This document shows, piece after piece, positions 46,710 to 56,850 of a stretch of 64,000 nt of DNA. The notes below the pieces were generated by a model. It was not told where the DNA came from. It was given only the letters and a program-made list of their open reading frames with translations, and ran no database searches. The DNA is from Sporosarcina pasteurii (GTDB lineage: Bacteria > Bacillota > Bacilli > Bacillales_A > Planococcaceae): NCBI RefSeq assembly GCF_041295575.1, contig NZ_CP160452.1:806001-870000 (forward strand). The letters run 5' to 3'. Every line of letters begins with the position of its first letter. Position 1 is the stretch's first letter. The position numbers were made by a program, and so were the translations under genes.

Positions 46710-47633
46710 ATGAATATCGAAAAAAGTGGCGTCCTCTGGGCGATTTCTGCCTATATAATTTGGGGAATCTTACCGGTTTACTGGAAAACTTTACATCATG
46801 TATCGAGTGCTGAAATCTTAACGAGTCGAATCGTCTGGGCATTTTTACTAACGTTATTATTAGTTCTCTTCATGAAAAGTGGCCGTAAGTTAATCGAAGA
46901 CCTAAAGACACTCTGGCAATCGCAGAAAAAATTCTGGTCTTTATTTAGTGCCTCTGTATTAATTTCCGCAAATTGGTTTATTTATATTTGGGCGGTCAAT
47001 CATGATCATCTTGTGCAAACAAGTTTAGGTTACTATATGAACCCGCTTGTATCGGTTTTGCTTGGGGTCGTATTTTTAAAAGAGCGATTGAATGCTTCTC
47101 AGAAAACTGCGTTTTTACTCGCGGTGATAGGGGTCACGATTTTAACAATTTCATACGGAGCGTTTCCGTGGATCGCTTTTGTGCTTGCTGTTACATTTGC
47201 GGTTTACGGCTTGGTAAAGAAAACAATAAAGCTTGATGCTTTAAGAGGATTAACAATCGAAACGTTTTTTATTACACCAATTGCGCTTGCTTATTATATT
47301 TGGTTATTTATCCAAGGTGAGGCTGCCTTTCTACAGACAAACTTCAAAACGAGTATATTGCTTATTTTGACAGGCGTTGTAACAGCATTGCCACTCGTAT
47401 TATTTGCGAAAGGTGCGCAGCGGATGCCTTTATATATGGTAGGATTTTTGCAGTATATAGCGCCGACAATGATGTTATTTCTAGGTGTAATCGTATACGG
47501 TGAGACGTTCGGTAAAATCGAACTGTTATCCTTTGCTTTCATTTGGTTAGCATTGCTCTTATTTACTGTGTCAACGTTATTTGAAACGGTGAGGGCAAGG
47601 GCAATTTCTATGGTCAGTACAGTAAAAAGGTGA
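46710..47633 (+). CDS. rarD: EamA/RarD-family transporter
   Basis: Membrane protein of 307 aa with ten predicted helices in two EamA halves (about residues 5-140 and 145-295). The opening GVLWAISAYIIWGILPVYWK and the helix pair SANWFIYIWAVNH / SLGYYMNPLVSVLLG are typical of RarD (chloramphenicol-sensitive protein) members. AAAGGGGA is 8 bases before ATG. Substrate unknown. Convergent with nadK across a strong terminator. Confidence 0.9.
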   Translation: MNIEKSGVLWAISAYIIWGILPVYWKTLHHVSSAEILTSRIVWAFLLTLLLVLFMKSGRKLIEDLKTLWQSQKKFWSLFSASVLISANWFIYIWAVNHDHLVQTSLGYYMNPLVSVLLGVVFLKERLNASQKTAFLLAVIGVTILTISYGAFPWIAFVLAVTFAVYGLVKKTIKLDALRGLTIETFFITPIALAYYIWLFIQGEAAFLQTNFKTSILLILTGVVTALPLVLFAKGAQRMPLYMVGFLQYIAPTMMLFLGVIVYGETFGKIELLSFAFIWLALLLFTVSTLFETVRARAISMVSTVKR

Positions 47634-47664
47634 ATCCCTACATAAGTAGAGATTCACCCTTTTT
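47629..47664. terminator. bidirectional terminator rarD / nadK
   Basis: GGTGAATC...GATTCACC stem extended by TAC/GTA, with T-runs on both strands. Confidence 0.83.
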
Positions 47665-47671
47665 CAAGTTT

Positions 47672-48472
47672 TCATAAAAACATCCGTTGAACCTTTTCCC
47701 AAAACGAATTATTTTTTAATTTCACTGTTTTAATCATTTTGTCGCTTAGTACTATATGTACATTTTCTACTTTTCTAACTGGTAATGCCTCGTTATCGGC
47801 GGCCATTATAGGGAAGTCATTTCCGTCTTGATGAACCCTTAATTTTAATGAGCGTTCACCACTTAATATGAACGATGAACCAAGTGTACGATACTGATTA
47901 TTGTTAACTGAAGCTAACTCAGTAACTTGAAAGCAATTTAATAAAGGATCGACTACTGCGCCATGCATAGATTTGTTATAGGCGGTACTTCCTGTTGGTG
48001 TTGATGCGATGAGACCATCTCCGAGGAACGTTTCAAAATGTTTATCATTAATCATAACATCTAATACGAACGTACGAATAATATTAGAACGAATACTAAA
48101 TTCGTTTAAACAATAAAATGGTTTGTGTTCGTCAATAGTCACTTCAATCAGTGGATAGCGTCTGACTTCGAGTTCAGCGTGTTGAATTATCTGCACCATA
48201 TCAGAAAGATTGTTATAATGGAAATCGCAGTATAAACTATGATCACCTGTGACGGATATCCCTGCATATAAACAGTCTTGTCTAAAGTCAGTCTTGCGAA
48301 CTGCTTGTAAAAATGTGCCATCACTTCCAAGGCTAATAATGATGTTAGCGTCTTCGTGATTCTCTAACGTTGTAAATCCTTCGGATGTTAAAGCCTCTTC
48401 GACAGTTGCTTTTTTTCTCAGCGATTCTTCATCATGTTTGCTATAAATATATACATTCATTCTTTTTTCCAT
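47672..48472 (-). CDS. nadK: NAD kinase (NadK2/YtdI type)
   Basis: Cytoplasmic enzyme of 266 aa that phosphorylates NAD to NADP. The kinase motif, GGDGT in most members, reads GSDGT here (LGSDGTFLQAVRKT, about residues 46-59). The NAD-contacting blocks CLNEFSIRS (about 119-127), GDGLIASTPTGSTAYNKS (about 150-167) and QDGND are intact. ATG 48472 is 8 bases from AAAGGAG; the GTG at 48481 overlaps that site. Same locus as B. subtilis ytdI. Confidence 0.93.
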   Translation of the reverse strand: MEKRMNVYIYSKHDEESLRKKATVEEALTSEGFTTLENHEDANIIISLGSDGTFLQAVRKTDFRQDCLYAGISVTGDHSLYCDFHYNNLSDMVQIIQHAELEVRRYPLIEVTIDEHKPFYCLNEFSIRSNIIRTFVLDVMINDKHFETFLGDGLIASTPTGSTAYNKSMHGAVVDPLLNCFQVTELASVNNNQYRTLGSSFILSGERSLKLRVHQDGNDFPIMAADNEALPVRKVENVHIVLSDKMIKTVKLKNNSFWEKVQRMFL

Positions 48473-48577
48473 ATATAGCACTCCTTTAAACTAATTAATA
48501 TTACTTTAGCACGTTCTGAAACATTTTGGGTTATTTACCGTATACTTGATTGTAAAACAAAAGGGAGGAAATTTAAA

Positions 48578-49585
48578 ATGACTGCAAAACGATGGATTGC
48601 CATCATTGCCGCATCGATATTATTAATTGTATCGATTGGAGTTAACACATTATCTTATTTTTTCACAAGGGATTTCTCTGGATTTTTAGATGAAATGGCG
48701 GCAACAGACGGATATAGTGAAAATATTATTGAAGCAGGAAGAGGAAAAGATAAAATTGCTGTATTGACACTGGATGGTGTCATACAAGATTTAGGAAATG
48801 TATCTCCTTTTTTACCAGTAGGCTATAACCACGGCTTTTTTATGAATCAGTTACATGAAATTTATGAAGACCCGTTCGTCAAAGGGGTTGTTCTGTCAGT
48901 GAATTCCCCAGGTGGGGGAGTTGTCGAGTCAGCGGACATTTATGATGCGATTCGAATGATCCAAGAAGACAAGGAAATTCCTGTGTATGTTTCCATGGGT
49001 GGTATGGCTGCATCTGGCGGTTACTATGTATCAGCACCTGCTGAGAAGATATTTGTAAATCATGAAACGATTACAGGTTCAATCGGAGTAATTATGGAAA
49101 GCATTAATTTTGCAAAGTTAGCAGAAAAATATGGTGTAGACTTTAATACGATTAAAACAGGACCTTATAAAGATATTATGAGTAGTTCACGTGAAATGAC
49201 GGCTGAAGAGCGTGAGATGCTTCAAGAAATGATCAATGATTCTTATGAACGATTTGTTGATATTATCGTAGAGGGCAGAGGAATGTCGGATGCAGCAGTG
49301 AGAAAGGTGGCGGATGGTCGAATTATGAACGGTCGTCAGGCTATTGAGGCTGGGTTGGCGGATGACTATGGCAAGGTTGGAGACGTCATTAGTGCGATAC
49401 AAGAAGATCATGAATTGCAAAATGCAACGGTATTTGAATATACGATGAATGAGAGTTTAAGTTCTCTCTTTGGCATGAAATTAACTTCGATGTTCGCCAA
49501 CCAAAGAATTGAAAATGAACTATTAGGGAAATTATTATCAGATTATAGTGCACCTAGAATGATGTACTTATATGGAAATCATTAA
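48578..49585 (+). CDS. sppA: signal peptide peptidase SppA
   Basis: Membrane-anchored serine protease of 335 aa that clears cleaved signal peptides. N-terminal helix (about residues 6-28), then a single ClpP-like domain: GGGVVESADIYDAI near 110-123, the nucleophile serine in GGMAASGGYYVSAP (about 141-154) and the general-base lysine in KTGPYKDIMS (about 193-202). GGGAGGAAATTT precedes ATG. The RDD gene follows after 12 bases; together with tpx they form the conserved sppA-yteJ-tpx block. Confidence 0.95.
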   Translation: MTAKRWIAIIAASILLIVSIGVNTLSYFFTRDFSGFLDEMAATDGYSENIIEAGRGKDKIAVLTLDGVIQDLGNVSPFLPVGYNHGFFMNQLHEIYEDPFVKGVVLSVNSPGGGVVESADIYDAIRMIQEDKEIPVYVSMGGMAASGGYYVSAPAEKIFVNHETITGSIGVIMESINFAKLAEKYGVDFNTIKTGPYKDIMSSSREMTAEEREMLQEMINDSYERFVDIIVEGRGMSDAAVRKVADGRIMNGRQAIEAGLADDYGKVGDVISAIQEDHELQNATVFEYTMNESLSSLFGMKLTSMFANQRIENELLGKLLSDYSAPRMMYLYGNH

Positions 49586-49597
49586 GGAGGGGAAATC

Positions 49598-50194
49598 ATG
49601 ACAGAACAAGATCGTCACGAGATGGATGTTCAAATGTCCTCTTCAAGAAATGAAACGATTGTGCATAAGCAAGATGTGACTGGTGAAATGGATTGCTTTA
49701 CACCTAAATTGGCGGGTTTTTGGACACGATTTTGGGCGTATTGTATCGACATAATCGTATTATTTGCGATTAGCGGACTGTTTATTAAACCGATATTTAG
49801 GGTGCTAGAGATTCCAGTGACCAATCCGTCGTTTTTATTTTTCACACCTTATAAAATCACAATTTTAATTGTGACACTACTGTACTTTCTATTCATGACG
49901 AAGTATTTGCAACAGACGGTAGGAAAGATTATCTTAGGGATTAAAGTAACGGCCAAAAATGAAAAAAACCTAACATGGGGAACTTTGTTTTTTCGTGAAG
50001 TGATTGGAAGGTTTATTTCAAAAACGTTAGTCATCCCATATTTACTGGTTGTCTTTATGCCTAAAAAAGAAGCGCTTCATGATATTTTTGCAGACACATA
50101 CGTCATCCATGAAGATGTTTATGAGAAAAGAAGCCGTTTCGAATACTTGAAAAACGTTAAGCATGAAAAGTTGCAAGAAAGCCCGAATCTTTAG
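49598..50194 (+). CDS. yteJ: RDD-family membrane protein (YteJ-like)
   Basis: A 198-aa protein with a ~40-residue hydrophilic start and an RDD domain: helices at about 45-68 and 85-105 and a third at about 140-158. The family signature ARDD-like pattern appears as FWTRFWAYCIDIIVLF, and QQTVGKIILGIKV is the conserved central block. It starts 12 bases after the sppA stop with AAGGAGGGG as ribosome site. Function unknown; some RDD proteins are Na+/H+ antiporters. Confidence 0.88.
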   Translation: MTEQDRHEMDVQMSSSRNETIVHKQDVTGEMDCFTPKLAGFWTRFWAYCIDIIVLFAISGLFIKPIFRVLEIPVTNPSFLFFTPYKITILIVTLLYFLFMTKYLQQTVGKIILGIKVTAKNEKNLTWGTLFFREVIGRFISKTLVIPYLLVVFMPKKEALHDIFADTYVIHEDVYEKRSRFEYLKNVKHEKLQESPNL

Positions 50195-50227
50195 TAAGAT
50201 AGTTGGTAGAAAGGGAGGCGTGTAGTT

Positions 50228-50731
50228 ATGTCACAAGTTACATTTCAGAACAATCCTGTTACCTTAGTTGGTGAAGAAGTAAGAGTAGGAAATGTTGCAC
50301 CAGACTTTACAGTTCTAGCGAATGATTTATCTCCAGTTACATTAGCTGATACGAAAGGGAAAGTTCGACTTATCAGTGTCGTTCCATCATTAGATACGGG
50401 CGTGTGTGCAGAGCAAACGAGAAGATTTAATGAAGAAGCAACGGCTCTAAGTGATGATGTAGAAGTATTGACGATTTCAGTTGACCTACCATTTGCACAA
50501 GCACGTTGGTGTGGTGCCGAGGGAATTGACGCGGTACAAACATTATCCGATCATAAAGAGCTCTCTTTTGGAAAAGCATACGGAGTTGTCATTGAAGAAT
50601 TAAGATTACTCGCACGTTCCATTTTTGTAGTAGATAAAAATGACAAAGTTGCATATGTAGAATATGTATCTGAAGTCACGGACCACCCAAATTATGAAAA
50701 AGCAATTGAAGCAGTAAAAGAAGCGGTTTAA
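50228..50731 (+). CDS. tpx: thiol peroxidase
   Basis: Atypical 2-Cys peroxiredoxin of 167 aa that reduces peroxides with thioredoxin. The peroxidatic cysteine is in [16 protein letters not shown] (about residue 60) and the resolving one in ARWCGAEG (about 94). GGGAGGCG is 8 bases before ATG. Cytoplasmic. It ends in a small terminator. Confidence 0.96.
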   Translation: MSQVTFQNNPVTLVGEEVRVGNVAPDFTVLANDLSPVTLADTKGKVRLISVVPSLDTGVCAEQTRRFNEEATALSDDVEVLTISVDLPFAQARWCGAEGIDAVQTLSDHKELSFGKAYGVVIEELRLLARSIFVVDKNDKVAYVEYVSEVTDHPNYEKAIEAVKEAV

Positions 50732-50746
50732 TAATAATTTAGAAAT

Positions 50747-50773
50747 ACCCACCTGGAGACGGGTGGGTTTTGT
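50747..50773 (+). terminator. tpx terminator
   Basis: ACCCAC...GTGGGT stem (ACCCACCTGGAGACGGGTGG region) followed by TTTTG, short and possibly leaky toward ytxK. Confidence 0.6.
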
Positions 50774-50791
50774 GAGTAAAGGAATGAAAAT

Positions 50792-51706
50792 ATGACAAAC
50801 ACTGAAAAGATTTTTTCGTTTATTGATACATATGCACAGTCTTCTAATGCTCTTTATCTAGAAGCGGTTATTGACGCATGTAATGAGTGGCTTACTGGTA
50901 GTAGTACGCCTGATTTATCAACCCCAGCCACCCATGAGGAGATAAGGCGCGGTATTCAACTTGCCATTTTAAAAGGAATGAAAGAGAGTGCCCAGCCTAA
51001 TCATCAAATGACACCCGACTCAATCGGAATGTTGCTAGGGCATATTGCAAGTAAATTAGTCAGCGAGAATGGAGAAACATCGTTATTAGATCCAACCGTT
51101 GGAACTGGTAACTTGCTTTACACGGTCATGAATATGATGAATGGGAACGTAACTGCTTATGCAGTTGAAATAGATGAAGTTCTTGTGAGATTATCTGCGG
51201 TGGTTGCAGAAATTCTTGAACAACGTGTGACATTTTTAGTGCAAGATGCATTGCGACCATTGTTTATCGATCCTGTCGATATGGTCATTAGTGATTTACC
51301 AGTAGGTTATTATCCAGACGACGAAAATGGTTTGAACTATGAATTGATGCCACCAGAAGGACATGCGTATGCCCATCATTTATTTATCGAACAGTCATTG
51401 AATCATACAAAAGATGGCGGCTATGCATTGTTCGTTATTCCCTCAAATCTATTTGAATCTGAACAGGCTTCGCAATTACATGGATTCTTGAAAAATAAAG
51501 CAATCATCCGTGCAGTTATTCAGTTGCCGAGTACTCTATTTAAAAGTGAAGTCCACGAGAAAAGTATCTTAATTTTACAAAAACCATCCGAAGAAATAAT
51601 TGCAATACCAGAGGTTTTGCTTGCGAAAGTCCCAGATATGAAAAATAAGCATGCAATGGCGCGTTTTTTACAAGACATTGATGAGTGGGCAGAAAAAGAA
51701 AGTTAA
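50792..51706 (+). CDS. ytxK: class I SAM-dependent methyltransferase YtxK
   Basis: Protein of 304 aa resembling N6-adenine type I restriction methylases. The SAM-binding motif LLDPTVGTGNLLYTV (about residues 95-109) is clear, and the catalytic NPPY equivalent is SDLPVGYYP (about 168-176), so the Asn is replaced by Ser-Asp. N-terminal helical part lacks target recognition domains. It sits directly before ackA as in B. subtilis. Substrate unknown. Confidence 0.88.
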   Translation: MTNTEKIFSFIDTYAQSSNALYLEAVIDACNEWLTGSSTPDLSTPATHEEIRRGIQLAILKGMKESAQPNHQMTPDSIGMLLGHIASKLVSENGETSLLDPTVGTGNLLYTVMNMMNGNVTAYAVEIDEVLVRLSAVVAEILEQRVTFLVQDALRPLFIDPVDMVISDLPVGYYPDDENGLNYELMPPEGHAYAHHLFIEQSLNHTKDGGYALFVIPSNLFESEQASQLHGFLKNKAIIRAVIQLPSTLFKSEVHEKSILILQKPSEEIIAIPEVLLAKVPDMKNKHAMARFLQDIDEWAEKES

Positions 51707-51759
51707 ATTAATGTAAAAAAATAAGTAACGGATACTGTACAGGGAAAGGGATGATTGAT

Positions 51760-52950
51760 ATGCCGATTATTCTAGCGATAAATGCAGGAAGTTCATCTTT
51801 GAAATTTCAACTTCTTGATATGCCAAGTGAAAAAGTAACGGCAAAAGGTCAAATTGAACGGATTGGTTTGGCCGACTCGATCTTTACAATTAAATCAAAA
51901 CATGGAAAGACTGAGAAAAAGCGCGATATAAAAGATCATGCGGAAGCGGCTAATTTGCTTTTAGATATGTTAATCCGTGAAGGTGCCGTAAGCTCATATG
52001 ACGAAATTGACGGCGTAGGGCATCGTGTTGTACACGGAGGAGAAGTGTTTAGCGACTCTGTCTTAATTGAAGATGAAACACTTCAACAATTAGAAAAGCT
52101 ATCAGGTCTTGCTCCACTGCATAATCCAGCAAATATTATTGGCATTAAAGAGTTTAATAAAGCTTTGCCTAACGCACCAGCTGTTGCGATTTTTGACACA
52201 GCATTTCACCAAACGATGCCTGAAAGTTCATTCCTCTATCCATTGCCGATTGAGTATTATGAAAAATATGGAATTCGTAAATATGGGTTCCACGGAACAA
52301 GCCATAAATATGTAACTGAACGTGCTGCAGAACTATTAAACAGACCATTAGAGACGACAAAATTGATTTCATGCCACCTAGGCAACGGTGCAAGTATTGC
52401 TGCTGTGCAAGGCGGGGAGTCAATCGATACTTCTATGGGTTTTACGCCGCTAGCTGGCGTAACGATGGGGACGCGTTCAGGGAATATTGATCCGGCACTG
52501 ATTCCTTATATCATGGAACAAACAGGGAAATCTGTAGAAGAAGTGCTCGATGTATTAAATAAACAATCAGGAATGCTTGCTATGTCGGGTTTCTCTAGTG
52601 ATTTACGGGATATTGAAATTAGAGCATCAGAAGGAAATAAGCGTGCGCAACTTGCACTCGATGTATTCGCAGACCGTATTCATAAATATATCGGTTCGTA
52701 TGCAGCGAGAATGGGTGGCGTTGATGCGATTATTTTCACGGCAGGTATCGGGGAAAACTCTGATACGATTCGTGAAAAAGTATTAGAAGGCTTGGAGTTT
52801 ATGGGCGTTTATTTCGATCCGGATTTAAACCATGTTAGGGGACAAGAAGTGTATATTAGCTTCCCTCATTCCCCTGTAAAAGTGTTAGTGATCCCAACAA
52901 ATGAAGAGGTCATGTTAGCCCGTGATACAGTGCGGGTTGCGGGATTGTAA
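51760..52950 (+). CDS. ackA: acetate kinase
   Basis: Overflow-metabolism kinase of 396 aa making acetate and ATP from acetyl phosphate. [13 protein letters not shown] (about 5-17) starts the ASKHA fold; [15 protein letters not shown] VGHRVVHGG (about 87-95), the catalytic [10 protein letters not shown] (about 146-155) and GNIDPALIP follow. ATG 51760 is 8 bases from GGGAAAGGGA; ATG 51751 overlaps it. Together with acsA it sets acetate flux. Only 53 bases follow ytxK, so read-through from there is likely. Confidence 0.97.
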   Translation: MPIILAINAGSSSLKFQLLDMPSEKVTAKGQIERIGLADSIFTIKSKHGKTEKKRDIKDHAEAANLLLDMLIREGAVSSYDEIDGVGHRVVHGGEVFSDSVLIEDETLQQLEKLSGLAPLHNPANIIGIKEFNKALPNAPAVAIFDTAFHQTMPESSFLYPLPIEYYEKYGIRKYGFHGTSHKYVTERAAELLNRPLETTKLISCHLGNGASIAAVQGGESIDTSMGFTPLAGVTMGTRSGNIDPALIPYIMEQTGKSVEEVLDVLNKQSGMLAMSGFSSDLRDIEIRASEGNKRAQLALDVFADRIHKYIGSYAARMGGVDAIIFTAGIGENSDTIREKVLEGLEFMGVYFDPDLNHVRGQEVYISFPHSPVKVLVIPTNEEVMLARDTVRVAGL

Positions 52951-52980
52951 GATTGAATAAAAATGACGTTAAATAAATAC

Positions 52981-53028
52981 AAATAACCTTTCCGGTGTAT
53001 CAATTACGCTAGGAAAGGTTATTTACAT
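52981..53028. terminator. bidirectional terminator ackA / usp
   Basis: Perfect 13-bp arms AAATAACCTTTCC/GGAAAGGTTATTT between convergent genes. Confidence 0.8.
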
Positions 53029-53083
53029 TGTTAAGAAAATGATTACCCGCTGGTGTAATATGGCGGCGATCCGTCATGCTTGC

Positions 53084-53536
53084 TTATTTATCGAGTTCCG
53101 GAGTTCTTACAACTAGGACATCACATTTTGCTGAACGAACGATATTTTCTGAAACGCTTCCAATTAAAAAGCGTTCAACTGCATTTAGACCAGTTGCACC
53201 ACAAATGATTAAATCCGCAACGATTTTAGGAGCTAGGTCCTTAGAAATCATTGTTTTTGCCGAACCGTATTCAACGAGAACGTTTACATTGGATAAGCCG
53301 TTGTCTAACGCTTTTTGTTTATACTCCTCAAGAAGCTCAGTTGCAAAATTGTGTGCACGTTCTGCAATTGAACGGTCATATGCTTCAACCGCTGCATAAG
53401 AACGTGTATCGATAATGTTTACTAAGTTTAAATTTGCATCATTTCGACCAGCTATGGCTACCGCCTTTTTAAAAGCCCATTCTGATTCCTTAGATCCATC
53501 CACAGCAACAAGAATTTGATTATATTGTAATGTCAT
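53084..53536 (-). CDS. universal stress protein (UspA family)
   Basis: A 150-aa single Usp domain. It starts LQYNQILVAVDGSKESEWA and carries the ATP-binding motif G-x2-G-x9-G[ST] in GATGLNAVERFLIGSVSENI (about residues 113-132). Two adjacent ATGs are possible; 53536 lies 7 bases from GGAGG and is preferred. Cytoplasmic. Divergent from ald. Confidence 0.93.
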   Translation of the reverse strand: MTLQYNQILVAVDGSKESEWAFKKAVAIAGRNDANLNLVNIIDTRSYAAVEAYDRSIAERAHNFATELLEEYKQKALDNGLSNVNVLVEYGSAKTMISKDLAPKIVADLIICGATGLNAVERFLIGSVSENIVRSAKCDVLVVRTPELDK

Positions 53537-53644
53537 CATAATTCCTCCATTCCATTCCTATCTACTTTACTCTTAATATACCTCTAATATGATAAATAGA
53601 AACCTTTTTTCATAAAGTTTTTAATTTTTTCTTGGAACTTTGGC

Positions 53645-53659
53645 AATTGTGTTACAATT
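53645..53659. promoter_or_regulatory. inverted repeat upstream of ald
   Basis: AATTGTGTTACAATT, perfect 6-base arms with a 3-base centre, about 100 bases before ald and between the divergent usp gene. Candidate operator; no clear sigma-A promoter with good spacing was found next to it. Confidence 0.35.
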
Positions 53660-53758
53660 CCTTGGGTAAAATGAGTAATTATAAAAGTAATCTGTTAAAA
53701 TAAATAGAGGGAGTTTATTTATTTTGTCGAAACAGTAATTTACATAAGGAGGAATAAA

Positions 53759-54877
53759 ATGCGAATAGGTGTGCCAAAAGAAATTTTAAACAACGAAAAT
53801 CGTGTTGCAATAACACCGGCAGGCGCGTATACGTTAGTAGATGCCGGTCATCAAGTCATCATTGAGTCGGGAGCTGGATTAGGTTCAAGCTTTACGGATG
53901 AGGCTTATAAAGAAGCCGGTGCACAAATTGTACCAACCGCCAGAGAAGCGTGGGAAGCAGAAATGGTTATGAAAGTGAAAGAACCACAAGCCTCAGAATA
54001 TGATTATTTTCGAAAAGGCTTAATTATATTTACTTATTTCCACCTTGCTCATGAACCAAATTTAACCCAAGCTTTATTGAAAAATAAAGTGACGGCGATT
54101 GCTTATGAAACAGTGCAATTACCAAATGGTTCATTACCACTTTTAGCACCTATGAGTGAAGTCGCTGGTCGAATGGCAATTCAAATCGGTGCTCAATTTT
54201 TGCAAAAAACGAATGGTGGACGTGGTATTTTACTTGGGGGAATCCCTGGAGTTGCACGTGGAAAAGTGACGATTATCGGCGGGGGCATGGCCGGTACGAA
54301 TGCAGCGCGCATTGCGATTGGTTTAGGAGCACAAGTGACGATTATTGACGTATCAACAGATCGCCTTCGTCAATTGGAAGAGATATTTGGCAATGATGTT
54401 CAAACGGTTATGTCCAATCCATTTAATATTGCAAAGGCTGTAAAAGACGCTGATTTAGTCGTTGGAGCAGTTCTTATCCCTGGCGCTAAAGCACCCAAAC
54501 TAGTAACGGAAGAAATGGTGAAATCGATGAATCCAGGTTCTGTTCTAGTCGATATTGCAATTGACCAAGGAGGCATATTTGAAACATCTGATCGTGTTAC
54601 AACACATGATAATCCTACATTTACAAAGCACGGCGTAGTCCATTATGCAGTTGCGAATATGCCGGGAGCGGTGCCGCGTGTTTCGACGGATGGTCTAACA
54701 AATAATACAGTTCCTTATGCCATACAAATTGCTCAGTTAGGTGTGAAGGAAGCATTAATGAAAAATGAGGCACTACTAAAAGGACTCAATACTTTTGGTG
54801 GGCACGTAACTTACGAAGCTGTCGCGGAAGCACAAAACCTAGAGTATATTGCCGCATCAATCGCTTTGGAACAATAA
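53759..54877 (+). CDS. ald: alanine dehydrogenase
   Basis: NAD-dependent L-alanine dehydrogenase of 372 aa, converting alanine to pyruvate and ammonia; in Bacillus needed for sporulation on alanine. It starts [20 protein letters not shown], with catalytic lysine at about 74 (MVMKVKEPQ) and histidine at about 95 (YFHLAHEP), and the NAD-binding [18 protein letters not shown] (about residues 174-191). AAGGAGGAAT precedes ATG. Confidence 0.97.
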   Translation: MRIGVPKEILNNENRVAITPAGAYTLVDAGHQVIIESGAGLGSSFTDEAYKEAGAQIVPTAREAWEAEMVMKVKEPQASEYDYFRKGLIIFTYFHLAHEPNLTQALLKNKVTAIAYETVQLPNGSLPLLAPMSEVAGRMAIQIGAQFLQKTNGGRGILLGGIPGVARGKVTIIGGGMAGTNAARIAIGLGAQVTIIDVSTDRLRQLEEIFGNDVQTVMSNPFNIAKAVKDADLVVGAVLIPGAKAPKLVTEEMVKSMNPGSVLVDIAIDQGGIFETSDRVTTHDNPTFTKHGVVHYAVANMPGAVPRVSTDGLTNNTVPYAIQIAQLGVKEALMKNEALLKGLNTFGGHVTYEAVAEAQNLEYIAASIALEQ

Positions 54878-54880
54878 AAC

Positions 54881-54917
54881 ATGGGCTATTCACTTTTTAG
54901 TGGAATAGCCCATTTTT
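54881..54917. terminator. terminator between ald and peptidase gene
   Basis: ATGGGCTATTCAC/GTGGAATAGCCCAT stem with T-runs on both strands. Confidence 0.85.
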
Positions 54918-54969
54918 AGATTAAAAACTGAGTGAATCAAGGCTTATCGTATTACGATATAGATAGAGT

Positions 54970-56067
54970 TTACGCCTCGATGATCTTCAATTCTTTCGGG
55001 AATTTTGTTAGGACTTCGACGCCATCTGCTGTGACAACGACATCGTCTTCAATCCGAACACCTGTAACGTCAGGGTTATAAATACCTGGTTCGATAGTGA
55101 AAACCATTCCTTCTTCTAAAACGAGGTCATTTGTTCCAGTGACAGAAGGGTATTCATGAACAGAAATTCCAAGGCCATGACCTAGGCGATGTGTAAAGTA
55201 CTCACCGTAACCAGCATCTGAAATGACATCACGGGCAGCTTTGTCTAGCTCTTTTGCTTGAATGCCTGGGCGAACTTTGTCAACCGCTGTTTGTTCGGCA
55301 AGCTTCACCGTCTCATAAATTTTACGTTGTTCATCTGATGGTTCACCGAAAGCGACAGTTCTTGTAATGTCAGAGCAGTAGCCATTATAAACAACCCCGA
55401 GATCAAATAGAATGAAATCGCCTTTTTGGACTTTGCGGTCACCAGGGATACCATGTGGTGAGGCTGTTTTAGGCCCTGAAAGAACCATCGTATCAAACGC
55501 CATTTTTTGAACGCCTTTTTTCTTCATTTCAAATTCAATCGCCATTAATATTTCAAGCTCAGTTTTACCTTCTGCGATTTCTCTGCACCCGACTTCAACA
55601 GCATAGTCAGCTAACTCGGCTGCTTTACGTAAGTTGTTGAGTTCTTCTTCATCTTTTATCACTCTCATGCGATTTAATTGGTCATCCAAGTTCGTAAATT
55701 GAACCTTGTCAAAAATTTCATCCATACGTTCTAAACGTTCTACTGTTAAATGAGATTTTTCAATTGCAATCGAGTTAAGGGGTACTTCGCGCTTTTTCAC
55801 TGTACTTAATACGACTTCCCAAGCATCCTCTGTATCTTCATGGCCAACTACTTCGTAAGACCATCCTACTGCTTTTACATCAGGTACTTCCATAAGTGGA
55901 CAGATTACAAAGGGTTCTGCCTCTTTAAATACCATGACACCAAGTAAGCGTTCGTGAGGTTCACTTGCGAAACCAGATAAATAAAATACATTATCAGGTG
56001 TTGTAATAAAAGCGGCATCGACTTGTTGCTCTTGTAAAAAATGTTGGATTTCATTTACTTTTTTCAA
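54970..56067 (-). CDS. M24 family Xaa-Pro peptidase
   Basis: Cytoplasmic aminopeptidase P/prolidase-type enzyme of 365 aa. N-terminal creatinase-like domain (about 1-130), then the pita-bread fold with metal ligands: aspartate in LFDLGVVYNGYCSDITRT (both aspartates, about 220-237), histidine in FTHRLGHGLGISVHE (about 294-308) and glutamates in FTIEPGIY and VRIEDDV. TTG at 56067 is 8 bases from GGGAGG; the longer frame to 56124 has no ribosome site. Divergent from ytkL. Confidence 0.92.
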   Translation of the reverse strand: MKKVNEIQHFLQEQQVDAAFITTPDNVFYLSGFASEPHERLLGVMVFKEAEPFVICPLMEVPDVKAVGWSYEVVGHEDTEDAWEVVLSTVKKREVPLNSIAIEKSHLTVERLERMDEIFDKVQFTNLDDQLNRMRVIKDEEELNNLRKAAELADYAVEVGCREIAEGKTELEILMAIEFEMKKKGVQKMAFDTMVLSGPKTASPHGIPGDRKVQKGDFILFDLGVVYNGYCSDITRTVAFGEPSDEQRKIYETVKLAEQTAVDKVRPGIQAKELDKAARDVISDAGYGEYFTHRLGHGLGISVHEYPSVTGTNDLVLEEGMVFTIEPGIYNPDVTGVRIEDDVVVTADGVEVLTKFPKELKIIEA

Positions 56068-56167
56068 TATAAAAACCTCCCTGAAGAATGGTTTAATCAT
56101 ATCAAAAGGAGGGTTTTTCGACAATCTATCGAATGTGTATTAAAGTAATACATAGGAGGAGATACAG

Positions 56168-56848
56168 TTGGAAATTTCTTATCATGGTCATTCAGTTGTT
56201 AAAATTCAAACGGACAAACATACAATACTAATTGATCCTTTTATTACTGGGAATCCATTAACGGACCTCATTGCTGAAAACGAGAAGCCCGATGTGATTT
56301 TATTAACTCACGGTCATAATGACCACGTTGGGGACACGATGGAAATTGCAAAAGCTAATGATTCGCTTGTCGTAGCTCCAAATGAACTTGCAGTATATTT
56401 AGGTTTACAAGGATTAAAAACGCATGGGATGAATATTGGCGGTGCGAAGGAGTTTGACTTTGGAACTGTCAAATTTACGAAAGCATTCCATAGTTCCTCT
56501 TATCAAACAGAAACGAATGAGTTTATTTATACCGGAATGCCAGCCGGAATTTTATTTACAGTAGAAGGAAAAACAATCTATCATGCAGGGGACACATCTC
56601 TATTCGGAGATATGGAAATGATAGGAAATAGACATCCGATTGATGTAGCGTTTTTGCCGATTGGCGATAACTTTACAATGGGACCTGAAGACGCCGCATA
56701 TGCTGTAGAACTATTGAATCCGAAGTTAACGATTCCAGTTCATTACAATACATTCCCGCCGATAGAACAGGATCCGTTAAAATTTAAAGCGCTTGTGAAA
56801 AATCATGATGTAAAAATAATGGAAGCTGGGGAAGTATTTGAATGTTAA
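56168..56848 (+). CDS. ytkL: UPF0173 metal-dependent hydrolase (YtkL)
   Basis: Metallo-beta-lactamase fold protein of 226 aa. The metal motif is [11 protein letters not shown] (about residues 51-61), with later ligands in [10 protein letters not shown] (about 139-148) and PVHYNTFPP (about 194-202). TTG start with ATAGGAGGAG 6-9 bases upstream. Substrate unknown in the family; no signal peptide. Terminated at 56890. Confidence 0.92.
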   Translation: MEISYHGHSVVKIQTDKHTILIDPFITGNPLTDLIAENEKPDVILLTHGHNDHVGDTMEIAKANDSLVVAPNELAVYLGLQGLKTHGMNIGGAKEFDFGTVKFTKAFHSSSYQTETNEFIYTGMPAGILFTVEGKTIYHAGDTSLFGDMEMIGNRHPIDVAFLPIGDNFTMGPEDAAYAVELLNPKLTIPVHYNTFPPIEQDPLKFKALVKNHDVKIMEAGEVFEC

Positions 56849-56850
56849 CG

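Noticed and set aside
53076..53399. 107-codon plus-strand open frame
   Set aside because: Antisense to the universal stress protein gene, which has clear motifs.
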